NCBI GenBank assembly: GCA_003151315.1
Contig: PLXF01000078.1
Span: 1-5,989 of the forward strand
From: Parachlamydiales bacterium
Lineage (GTDB): Bacteria > Chlamydiota > Chlamydiia > Chlamydiales > SM23-39
Reading direction: 5' to 3'
DNA length: 5,989 nt
A model generated the notes under the pieces. The model saw only the letters and a program-made list of their open reading frames with translations, was not told where the DNA came from and ran no database searches. This document shows, piece by piece, positions 1 to 5,968 of the stretch. Both the position numbers and the translations under genes were made by a program. Numbering within the stretch: position 1 is the stretch's first letter; every line of letters begins with the position of its first letter.

Positions 1-353
1 GCCATTTTCGCGATTACCATCTGTTATTTGATGAGCAAGCCGATCAGATTTTCGCCATGATCGACCCCTTAGCTGAACGCGTCCGTAAATTAGGAAAAGT
101 CACAGTCCATTCTACGGGAGAAATCACCCGCTTACAACGAATCAAGGATGACGATACCCTATTTGTAGAGCCAAAAAAAATGCTCACCATTTTGATGAAC
201 GACAACAAAGATTTTGCCAAGCATATGCGAGCCGCTCATAAGGTCTGTGAAGAACATGAAGATGTAGCGACCTGTAGTATATTAGAGATATTTATCGATG
301 AAACCGAACGGAGAATTTGGTTTCTTTTTGAGACAATTGCCTCGAACCATTAA
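1..353 (+). CDS. dps: Dps family ferritin-like DNA-protection protein (5' end cut by window edge)
   Basis: Dps proteins form cytoplasmic 12-subunit shells that oxidise and store iron with peroxide and shield DNA under stress. The reading frame is open from base 3, well upstream of the ATG at 57, so that ATG is internal. About 116 codons are visible of a family length near 155; the N-terminus lies outside the window. The translation before the internal ATG contains YHLLFDEQAD and continues IDPLAERVRKLG. This gives the ferroxidase pattern H-x3-D followed by D-x3-E (HLLFD, then DPLAE), which matches the family's shared-interface iron ligands. The C-terminus has the usual acidic helix ending in W-F-L (ETERRIWFLFETIA). 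An A8 run at 173-180 does not break the frame. The stop codon touches the first base of the long palindrome that follows. Family assignment is firm; iron binding is inferred from the conserved ligands. Confidence 0.86.
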   Translation, partial: HFRDYHLLFDEQADQIFAMIDPLAERVRKLGKVTVHSTGEITRLQRIKDDDTLFVEPKKMLTILMNDNKDFAKHMRAAHKVCEEHEDVATCSILEIFIDETERRIWFLFETIASNH

Positions 354-514
354 ACTCGACTTTGTACATTTTTCTGCCCGAGTTTCGCAATATCTTGATT
401 TAGAATCGATTACAAATCACGAAGGTAGGCTTAAAAAGCCACTTTCGTGATTTGTAATCGATTCTGGATCAAGAGATTGTGAAAATCGGGCAGAAAAATG
501 TACAAAGTCGAGTT
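353..514. repeat. 162-bp near-perfect palindrome after dps
   Basis: Bases 353-432 and 436-514 are reverse complements around an AAA loop (433-435). Counting by hand gives 79 paired positions, one bulged base (427), two true mismatches (382/485 and 392/475) and four positions (387/480, 400/467, 401/466, 424/443) that pair as G-U in a + strand transcript. The outermost 29 bp are perfect. The element begins on the last base of the dps stop codon and ends 10 bases before the stop of the convergent methyltransferase-like gene. It could serve as a transcription terminator for dps, an mRNA-stabilising 3' hairpin, or be a small non-coding repeat/MITE-like element. No transposase gene is seen, and no clear target duplication is visible at the ends. 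The structure is certain; its role is not. Confidence 0.93.
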
Positions 515-537
515 AAAGAGATTTTTACCTCTTTAAC
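512..537. terminator. Short hairpin over the 3' end of the minus-strand gene
   Basis: GTTAAAGAG (512-520) and CTCTTTAAC (529-537) form a perfect 9-bp stem with an 8-base loop. The minus-strand stop codon (525-527) lies in the loop. The first three bases are shared with the outer end of the long palindrome, so the two structures compete at that point. The stem is AU-rich and no long T-tract follows it in either direction, so terminator activity is only a guess. Confidence 0.4.
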
Positions 538-956
538 ACGCAGGCCACAAGATGTTTAGAAGGAAAGCCGATACGACCATCTCCTGCATCCACCCAACCT
601 TTCTCCTGCATGGCCGCAAGATATTGCTCGGTTAGGAGTTCAGTGCCCACCTGAGCTTCGATCCAGCTCCTCAACTCTTTTACCCCATTAAATAGGGTCA
701 TTTCCCTTTTAATTTCGATGTGCTCGATCTCCAAGCCCAATCCCTGAAAAGAGTCCCGGTACTCATCTATGCTTTTGCCATGGACCTCTAGTCCAATGGA
801 GGAAAGGATCTCATTCTCGTAAGAATCGGATAATTTCCCCACAATCCACTGACTTTCTCCCCTTTTGAGGGTCCCAGCCATATATTCAAGCGTTTCTGGT
901 TCTGTAACTTGAATGAAATAATTCAATATCTTTGCTAATAAAAATAATTTAATCAT
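525..956 (-). CDS. Truncated SAM-dependent methyltransferase-like protein (C-terminal part)
   Basis: This 143-aa product resembles the C-terminal half of class I methyltransferases of the trans-aconitate methyltransferase type. It has a TEPETLEYMAGTLKRGE segment, like the 'LKPGG' region after the fourth strand, then a LFNGVKELRSWI helix typical of the substrate lid. It ends with DGRIGFPSKHLVACVLKR, the usual last beta strands. Family members are usually around 250-270 aa. The N-terminal Rossmann part with the glycine-rich SAM motif (E/D-x-G-x-G-x-G) is absent, and the first dozen residues (MIKLFLLAKILNY) do not fit the family. The protein is therefore probably inactive, either a decaying remnant or a gene that lost its 5' half. 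No Shine-Dalgarno is seen before the ATG. It converges on dps. The coding frame is clear; the family call is from motif memory and moderately sure. Confidence 0.55.
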   Translation of the reverse strand: MIKLFLLAKILNYFIQVTEPETLEYMAGTLKRGESQWIVGKLSDSYENEILSSIGLEVHGKSIDEYRDSFQGLGLEIEHIEIKREMTLFNGVKELRSWIEAQVGTELLTEQYLAAMQEKGWVDAGDGRIGFPSKHLVACVLKR

Positions 957-987
957 GTTTTAAACAAATTAATTCAGAGTGTCTGTT

Positions 988-1016
988 TTGATAGTTTGTG
1001 TTAAATTCAACGCCAA
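988..1016 (-). promoter_or_regulatory. Possible promoter for the minus-strand methyltransferase-like gene
   Basis: On the minus strand, TTGGCG (1011-1016) and TATCAA (988-993) are separated by 17 bases. Each matches four of six consensus sigma-70 positions. They lie about 30 bases before the ATG at 956. The -35 box overlaps the first base of the divergent start codon at 1016. The spacer between the two genes (957-1015) is AT-rich and contains nothing else I can support. Confidence 0.3.
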
Positions 1017-1159
1017 TGAATTACGTTAATTACGCAAATCACACTCTTTACACCCCGGACACTTACCATCGGCGCTATGATATTGACTTGCCGAGTAAGG
1101 ATAACGAAGCTGACTGGGAAAATCAAGCTAAGCGTGTCGCCCTCGCTGCGCTCCCCTAA
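1016..1159 (+). pseudogene. N-terminal fragment of the large orphan gene, ended by in-frame TAA
   Basis: The ATG at 1016 opens a 47-codon frame (starting MNYVNYANHTLYTPDTYHRR, ending KRVALAALP) that stops at TAA 1157-1159. It is in the same frame as the 645-aa ORF that begins at 1202. The 14 codons between the stop and that ATG read sensibly (ISLYQPAGKVLSIT) and continue straight into MGSWRSISL. This looks like the true N-terminus of the downstream protein separated by one nonsense codon. A single T-to-A change from TTA (Leu) would explain it, as would a change from CAA or other sense codons. It may instead be translated alone as a short leader peptide. No Shine-Dalgarno precedes the ATG. Without the stop, the full product would be 707 residues. 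Confidence 0.65.
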
Positions 1160-1201
1160 ATCAGTCTATACCAACCTGCGGGAAAAGTCCTGTCTATCAC
1201 A

Positions 1202-3139
1202 ATGGGCTCTTGGCGCTCCATCTCTCTTATTAATGACGTTATTTCTTCGGGGGGAAAGGGCGATTGGTTAAACCTTTCCATTCAACTTATCCAAACCGCT
1301 TTTGCGGTTCTATCCGTGGTCAGCACCATTTTCAGTTTTTCGCTGGGATTGGCCCTCAATACCGGGTTCGAGACGCTCCAAGGCCTCTTCCATGTCGGCC
1401 AAGCGCTCCGCCGAGGAGATCAACGCAAGGCCGCGGAAGAGGCTCTACAAGCGGTAACTTCGGCTGTCTATCTCCGGTTTATGCTCTCCGGATCATTAGA
1501 AATGATGCTCCTTTTCACTCTCCTCCAAGCGGCTACCTGTTTCTTCCAGGCTCAAGGGGATATGGCTCAGGGGAGATATTTAGAGGCAGCGGCAAAAATC
1601 GGGATGGGATTCATCCGTCTGCATCAGATGAATGGATATGCGCAACAGATTGAACGGCGCGATCGCCTCTTTGCTATGCAAAAATACGCCGCGTTCATAA
1701 GACGCGCTCTTAAAGGAAGAGAGGTTCGGCATCTTCTGGAAAATCCCCTTGCGGGATTCAAAGACTCTGCCAGCACAACACTGAGCGGCGTCGATTTCGG
1801 CAAACATTTTCATGGAATGGGAGAGGATCTCGTCAAAGGGGCTAATCTCGCTTTCCGAACTAAGATCATCGATGGTAAAGACATCACAGAGCTCGATTTC
1901 AAGGTCAATCACGTTTTTCGCGACAGAATCCAAGGGACCATCGACGATTTTTCAACACTCGATCAAAAAGAGATGAATGAAATTTTAGCGCTGGCTAAGT
2001 CCCATGCGACGGGTATCCGGATCGAAAAGAATCAGCCCCTTCCTTTGGGAAACGAAATGAAAGGGGACTCTACAAAAATTACTCTAGAAGGGCTCGGATC
2101 GATCTATATCGGTTCCACTAAAGATCTTCCCACCATGTATGATCGGGTCTTAGTGCAAATGGATTCGGGGAAAAATCTGTACGATTTTCACGAACTTATG
2201 GCTTTTCTCGATCTCGATTATGCGCTCCACTTATGCGCCCAGGAACATACGGATCGTCTTAAAATGGGCCATTTATTCCGGATTTTCTTCCCTCGGGAAG
2301 CTACCCCCTTTGAACGTTCCCATGAATTTTTCGAGCTTCCCCTCGATCAGCTCAAAGCAAAAATGATTGAAAAAGCGCCCGAAATGGAAAAAATCTTCGA
2401 TGATCACTACGATAAAATGCGTTTAGAAGAGATCCTCCCTGGCCGAATGCGCTACCGGGTAGAAGGACTTGCGGAAAAAGCGTACGCGCACGGAGCTCGA
2501 GGCCTAACTGCAGCCATCACAGGCGCCTATTCCGATACCATTCTCTTCGAGCGGATTGCCTCGATGCTGAAAATGGGGATGGTCTCCTCGGAACTTCGAG
2601 CCCAAGGCAATTTGAATATCAACGGAATGAGCACCAGCTTCGATTTTTATAGCGGCGGGGCCGACAGCGTTTTTATGCAGATGGTCACGGAAAAAAACTG
2701 CAACGATCATATGTCGTTCAATCAGCTTAACTACCATGGAAAGGCCCGTTTTCTGATCTCACTCGACGCGCTTGAAACAGGAACCTATCAATACTTTGAC
2801 GATTCTTTTGGCAACCGACGCGTTGATCCTTCGTATTGGAACAATTATACTTCCCGACCCAACATTCTCGAATTGGCCGACAGACTAAACGCCCCCACAT
2901 CTGACTATTGGGGCAGTCCGTATAGCGGCCATGAAGTGATGGCCAAGGAGCGGCTCGACCCCTCCTTTTTCACGGGAATTGCTGTCGATAGCGCACAGAC
3001 TCGCGGCAACCTAATGGAATATCTCAGAACCCACAACCTCATTCAATGGGATAGGTCGGGGCATGAAACGATCCTGGGAATCGCCGCGGATCGGTTCGTT
3101 CGAGTCGCTCCTAACGCCTCAGAAGATCTATTCATTTAA
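1202..3139 (+). CDS. Large orphan protein with N-terminal membrane segments (645 aa; 5' part cut off by a stop)
   Basis: No known enzyme family is recognised. Residues about 28-52 (IQLIQTAFAVLSVVSTIFSF and on) and 87-115 (around LRFMLSGSLEMMLLFTLLQA) are strongly hydrophobic and could be membrane helices or hairpins. They are separated by a charged stretch (ALRRGDQRKAAEEAL). From about residue 150 onward the protein is hydrophilic, with many charged residues and no further membrane segment. No catalytic motif, repeat or signal peptidase site is obvious. The overall plan, an N-terminal membrane anchor and a big soluble domain, recalls lineage-specific families in environmental Chlamydiae, including possible host-interaction proteins; this is memory-based inference. 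The ATG at 1202 is the first start codon after the in-frame TAA at 1157. It has no well-placed Shine-Dalgarno (GGAAAAG lies about 15 bases away), so it may be only a fallback start. The long open frame argues that the lesion is recent, or that the shorter form is still made. Confidence 0.75.
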   Translation: MGSWRSISLINDVISSGGKGDWLNLSIQLIQTAFAVLSVVSTIFSFSLGLALNTGFETLQGLFHVGQALRRGDQRKAAEEALQAVTSAVYLRFMLSGSLEMMLLFTLLQAATCFFQAQGDMAQGRYLEAAAKIGMGFIRLHQMNGYAQQIERRDRLFAMQKYAAFIRRALKGREVRHLLENPLAGFKDSASTTLSGVDFGKHFHGMGEDLVKGANLAFRTKIIDGKDITELDFKVNHVFRDRIQGTIDDFSTLDQKEMNEILALAKSHATGIRIEKNQPLPLGNEMKGDSTKITLEGLGSIYIGSTKDLPTMYDRVLVQMDSGKNLYDFHELMAFLDLDYALHLCAQEHTDRLKMGHLFRIFFPREATPFERSHEFFELPLDQLKAKMIEKAPEMEKIFDDHYDKMRLEEILPGRMRYRVEGLAEKAYAHGARGLTAAITGAYSDTILFERIASMLKMGMVSSELRAQGNLNINGMSTSFDFYSGGADSVFMQMVTEKNCNDHMSFNQLNYHGKARFLISLDALETGTYQYFDDSFGNRRVDPSYWNNYTSRPNILELADRLNAPTSDYWGSPYSGHEVMAKERLDPSFFTGIAVDSAQTRGNLMEYLRTHNLIQWDRSGHETILGIAADRFVRVAPNASEDLFI

Positions 3140-3175
3140 TACCTTCCCGATAGGTCTAAATTTTTGAAATTGTTT

Positions 3176-3204
3176 TTTACACTTTTCTTATTCTCTGCTA
3201 TCAT
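3176..3204 (+). promoter_or_regulatory. Sigma-70-type promoter of the PqqD-glycosyltransferase operon
   Basis: TTTACA (3176-3181) and TATCAT (3199-3204) are spaced by exactly 17 bases, and each matches five of six consensus positions. TGC immediately before the -10 adds an extended -10 element. Transcription would start around 3210-3213, giving a leader of about 20 bases before the pqqD-like start. It is the strongest promoter candidate in the window and sits in the 3140-3230 gap just before a tightly packed operon. Confidence 0.7.
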
Positions 3205-3218
3205 CCCGAAAAATTTAT

Positions 3219-3224
3219 AAGGGA
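3219..3224 (+). promoter_or_regulatory. Ribosome binding site that favours the start at 3231
   Basis: AAGGGA lies seven bases before the ATG at 3231 (counting from its last G), an ideal distance. It directly abuts the alternative in-frame ATG at 3225, which is too close to be used with it. The start at 3231 (MEVYRI) is therefore preferred over MQMEVYRI. Confidence 0.65.
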
Positions 3225-3230
3225 ATGCAG

Positions 3231-3683
3231 ATGGAAGTGTATCGAATCATAAAACCGAAAATCGTCTACGAAGTACTCAATACAGAAGTGATCGCCATCG
3301 ATTTTGACACGGGAACTTACTACGCTCTGCTCCATGTCGCAAAACAAGTGTGGCTGCTACTCGAGCAGCAAATCCCTTTAGATCAAATGGGGCAAATCGT
3401 TTCCGATTATTATAAGCAAAGCCCAAGCGCGGTATTGCTCGACCTTAAGCCATTTATTACTGAACTCATCGAAAAAGGGTTGGTCGAGTCGGTAGACGAG
3501 ACATCCCATCTTCAAGGATCCGTTCCTTCATTAGACTCTCACGGCTGGGGATATGAACCGCCCAAGTTGGTTTCCTATATGGACATCCAAGATCTTTTAC
3601 TTTTAGATCCCATCCACGAAGTGGTCGAAACGGGTTGGCCTAACACAGCTCCAACCCCTAGTGATTCAACCATCCCCCTGTAA
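3231..3683 (+). CDS. PqqD-like peptide-binding protein with a distinctive C-terminal tail
   Basis: Residues 1-88 of this 150-aa protein fit the PqqD fold. This small winged-helix domain (also called RRE) binds leader peptides of ribosomally made, modified peptides and hands them to modifying enzymes. Diagnostic features are VIAIDFDTGTYYALLHVAKQVW near residues 20-41 and FITELIEKGLVE at 75-86, matching the 'D-x-x-x-G-x-x-x-x-L-N-x-x-A-x-x-I/V-W' pattern. After a linker, residues 108-137 (around DLLLLDPIHEVVETGWP) form a conserved-looking acidic/hydrophobic block, and the protein ends in a Pro/Ser/Thr-rich tail (NTAPTPSDSTIPL). Classical PqqD is about 90 aa, so the extra 60 residues are notable. 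No radical SAM enzyme is in the window. It is the first gene of an operon, 3 bp before a glycosyltransferase. The domain call is good; the partner peptide is unknown, and the tail itself could be the substrate. Confidence 0.78.
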   Translation: MEVYRIIKPKIVYEVLNTEVIAIDFDTGTYYALLHVAKQVWLLLEQQIPLDQMGQIVSDYYKQSPSAVLLDLKPFITELIEKGLVESVDETSHLQGSVPSLDSHGWGYEPPKLVSYMDIQDLLLLDPIHEVVETGWPNTAPTPSDSTIPL

Positions 3684-3686
3684 ACA

Positions 3687-4781
3687 ATGAACATTTTTTT
3701 CTGGACCAGTGGTTTTTGGCCATCAATAGGAGGCGTAGAGACTCAAGGGCTTCTGTTTGTCCAAAAAATGCAGAAAAGGGGCCACTCTTACCTAGTCGTG
3801 ACACAAAAAGGGCACCCTTCTGAAAAGGATGAAGAAATTTATGAGGGGATTGCAATCAAGAGATTTGATTTTAAGAGGATCCTTTTTAATTGCGGGGATA
3901 CTTTCAAGTCCGTTAGAAATTACGTTGAATGGGCCTTACAATCCTTTCAACCCGACATCGTTCACTTAAGCGGGTGCCTCGGAGAAAGTGCGATCTTGTT
4001 TTCGATGCTACGGAACCTATTTTCCATTCCCGTTGTCCTAACTAATCATGCGCCTCATTATGGAATTAAAATGCCTTCTATCGTGAGGAAAGTTTGCTCA
4101 CAGGCCGATCGCATCTGTTGCGTATCTAAATGGGTAATCCGAGAGACGATAAAACTTATTCCTGAAGTTAAAAATAAATTAAGACTTATCTATAATGGCA
4201 TCCCGTTATTTAGCGTAGCTCCCACTTCTCTCTCTTTTACGCCTCCAGTACTTATGTTAATTGGACGACTTTCTCCAGAAAAGGGTTTTTCAACAGCAAT
4301 TGAAGCATTTTCTCTATTAAAAAAGAGGGGCTCTTCTGCAAAACTTCTCATTGCAGGGGATGGAATAGAGCGCAACTTGCTGCTCCGGTTGGTGAGAGAT
4401 CTACAGTTGGGAGATAGCGTTACGTTTACAGGAGCCTTAAAAAGGGAGGAAATCCCCTCCACAATCAATCGGGCGAGCCTTGTTGTAATCCCTTCCCATT
4501 TTGAATCATTCGGACTGGTTGCATTGGAAGCTATGCAAATGGGACGACCTGTGATCGCCTCTCGCGTAGGAGGCTTACCCGAAATTATCTCCAGTTCTGA
4601 GATGGGCGTCTTAGTTCCGCCCAACGATCCTCTTGCGCTATATAAAGCCATTGAAGTTCTCATAAATCAGCCCGAAAAGACGATACAAATGGGCGCGATA
4701 GGTCGTACAATTGCGCTAGAGAATTTCACGATCGATCAGAACGCGGCTCAATACGAAGCCCTATACAATGAGCTCCAATGA
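3687..4781 (+). CDS. GT4-family (GT-B fold) glycosyltransferase, first copy
   Basis: This 364-aa protein is a full-length retaining glycosyltransferase, expected to move a sugar from a nucleotide-sugar donor onto a lipid, glycan or other acceptor at the cytoplasmic face. The N-terminal Rossmann domain starts MNIFFWTSGFWPSIGGVETQ, with the Gly-Gly loop at residues 15-16. PDIVHLSG marks the next conserved strand and His121/His124 (TNHAPHYG) lie near the expected active site. The donor-binding half has GRLSPEKG (Arg194, Lys199), LLIAGDG and the E-x7-E motif ESFGLVALE (Glu273, Glu281). No signal peptide or membrane helix is seen. It starts 3 bp after the pqqD-like stop and has no Shine-Dalgarno, suggesting translational coupling. 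It ends overlapping the next gene by ATGA. Family certain; acceptor and sugar unknown. Confidence 0.92.
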   Translation: MNIFFWTSGFWPSIGGVETQGLLFVQKMQKRGHSYLVVTQKGHPSEKDEEIYEGIAIKRFDFKRILFNCGDTFKSVRNYVEWALQSFQPDIVHLSGCLGESAILFSMLRNLFSIPVVLTNHAPHYGIKMPSIVRKVCSQADRICCVSKWVIRETIKLIPEVKNKLRLIYNGIPLFSVAPTSLSFTPPVLMLIGRLSPEKGFSTAIEAFSLLKKRGSSAKLLIAGDGIERNLLLRLVRDLQLGDSVTFTGALKREEIPSTINRASLVVIPSHFESFGLVALEAMQMGRPVIASRVGGLPEIISSSEMGVLVPPNDPLALYKAIEVLINQPEKTIQMGAIGRTIALENFTIDQNAAQYEALYNELQ

Positions 4782-5968
4782 AAATCCTTTTCTGGACCGA
4801 TGGATTTTGGCCCCGTGTAGGGGGAGTTGAAACGCAAAGTCTTGCATTCATACGGGAAATGCAAGAAAGAGGGCACGAATACAAGGTTATCGCGCAACAA
4901 GATCACCCCAGTTGGAATGAAGAGGAGATGGTTCAAGGGGTTCAGATTAGGAGATTCGACTTTAATTCCATTATAAAAAGTCGAAACTTAAACATAATAT
5001 CTTCCATAATAAAATTTATAGAATTCACTTTACAGAACTTCAAACCCGACATCATACATTTAAATACAACTGTCGGCGGAAGTTTGTTTACTTTTTTACT
5101 CTGTAGAAGCCGTTTTCACATCCCTGTTATTTTAACGGCCTATACCCCTTGTTTTTGTCTGGGACATTTTTCCGCCCTCGTTGAAAAAGCGATGCATTCG
5201 GTCGATCACATTTGTTGCATCTCCGATTGGGTCTTACAAGAAATTCAGCAACGCCGTCCCCTACTCAAGAACAAATTGCGGCGTATTTACTGCGGGCTTT
5301 CGACTCCAAAAATAGTGGCAACGCTTCCCCCTTTCTCCCCTCCGACTCTTTTAATTTTGGGCAGGCTTTCCTGGGAAAAAGGGTTTGATACGATGATTCG
5401 AGCTTTTGCGCTTCTACAACAAAGCGGCTCGAAAGCACGACTTATCGTGGCCGGCGGCGGCGTAGAAAAGCCGGCGCTGGAAAAGTTAGCTCATGATCTA
5501 CATGTAAACGGCTCGATCGAGTTTACGGGAGTTTTGAATCAAGCAGATCTCCTGACTATGTACGCTCAAGCAACTCTCGTCATTGTCCCTTCCATTCATG
5601 AGTCGTTTGGTTTAGTAATATTAGAGGCGATGCAGGTAGGTCGTCCTGTTATAGCATCTCGCGTCGAAGGGATTCCAGAAGTGGTTGCAGAGGGAGAAAC
5701 AGGGCTGCTAGTTCCGATAAAAGAGCCCAAAGCTTTAAGCGCCGCAATTCAAATTCTTCTAAACAATCCGGAAAAAGCCATCGAGATGGGATTAAAAGGT
5801 AGGCAAAGGGCTCTGCAATTTACTCTCGATCAAAATGCGACCCAATACGAACAACTGTACAAAGAGTTAATGGGAAGAAGATCTTATACTACAATCGGCC
5901 AAGAACTTGAAATTTCAGCAGCGTCAAAGTACCCTAGAATCTTTCGATCGCAACCCGCCCTGTATTGA
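4778..5968 (+). CDS. GT4-family glycosyltransferase, second tandem copy
   Basis: This 396-aa protein is a paralogue of the preceding gene, similar along its length (roughly half the residues identical by eye), with start MKILFWTDGFWPRVGGVETQ. It keeps the donor site GRLSWEKG (Arg196, Lys201) and E-x7-E as ESFGLVILE (Glu275, Glu283), so it should be active on a nucleotide sugar. The acceptor side differs: where the first copy has TNHAPHYG, this one has TAYTPCFC (Tyr122, Cys125, Cys127), losing both histidines. Codons for residues about 62-95 are markedly AT-rich compared with the rest. A 30-residue C-terminal extension (after about 365) is absent from the first copy, and its last residues are encoded by the left arm of the terminal hairpin. 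The 4-bp ATGA overlap implies coupled translation. The two enzymes probably add successive or alternative sugars in one pathway (inference). Confidence 0.92.
   Translation: MKILFWTDGFWPRVGGVETQSLAFIREMQERGHEYKVIAQQDHPSWNEEEMVQGVQIRRFDFNSIIKSRNLNIISSIIKFIEFTLQNFKPDIIHLNTTVGGSLFTFLLCRSRFHIPVILTAYTPCFCLGHFSALVEKAMHSVDHICCISDWVLQEIQQRRPLLKNKLRRIYCGLSTPKIVATLPPFSPPTLLILGRLSWEKGFDTMIRAFALLQQSGSKARLIVAGGGVEKPALEKLAHDLHVNGSIEFTGVLNQADLLTMYAQATLVIVPSIHESFGLVILEAMQVGRPVIASRVEGIPEVVAEGETGLLVPIKEPKALSAAIQILLNNPEKAIEMGLKGRQRALQFTLDQNATQYEQLYKELMGRRSYTTIGQELEISAASKYPRIFRSQPALY

Noticed and set aside
173..180. A8 run in dps as a slippage or phase-variation site
   Set aside because: The frame is intact, and an A8 run in a Lys-rich stretch is common; nothing else suggests switching.
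353..514. CRISPR array or insertion-sequence end as explanation for the repeated sequence
   Set aside because: There is a single inverted pair without direct repeats or spacers, and no transposase fragment is seen nearby.
976..1047. 7-bp inverted repeat AGAGTGT (976-982) / ACACTCT (1041-1047) around the divergent start
   Set aside because: Short arms, 58 bases apart, are likely by chance; no operator family is recognised.
1077..1271. 64-codon + strand frame over the start of the large gene
   Set aside because: It overlaps the better frame from 1016/1202, has atypical composition and no ribosome site; it is a shadow frame.
1264..1933. Open frames on both strands inside the large orphan gene (1264-1653 +, 1580-1933 -)
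   Set aside because: They lie wholly within the 645-aa frame, lack promoters or ribosome sites and give low-complexity or unfamiliar translations.
3141..3165. Weak stem ACCT...AGGT followed by a T5 run after the large orphan gene
   Set aside because: A 4-bp stem with a 7-base loop is too weak to call an intrinsic terminator.
4190..4663. 157-codon minus-strand frame within the first glycosyltransferase
   Set aside because: It is antisense to the conserved donor-binding domain, and its translation resembles nothing known.
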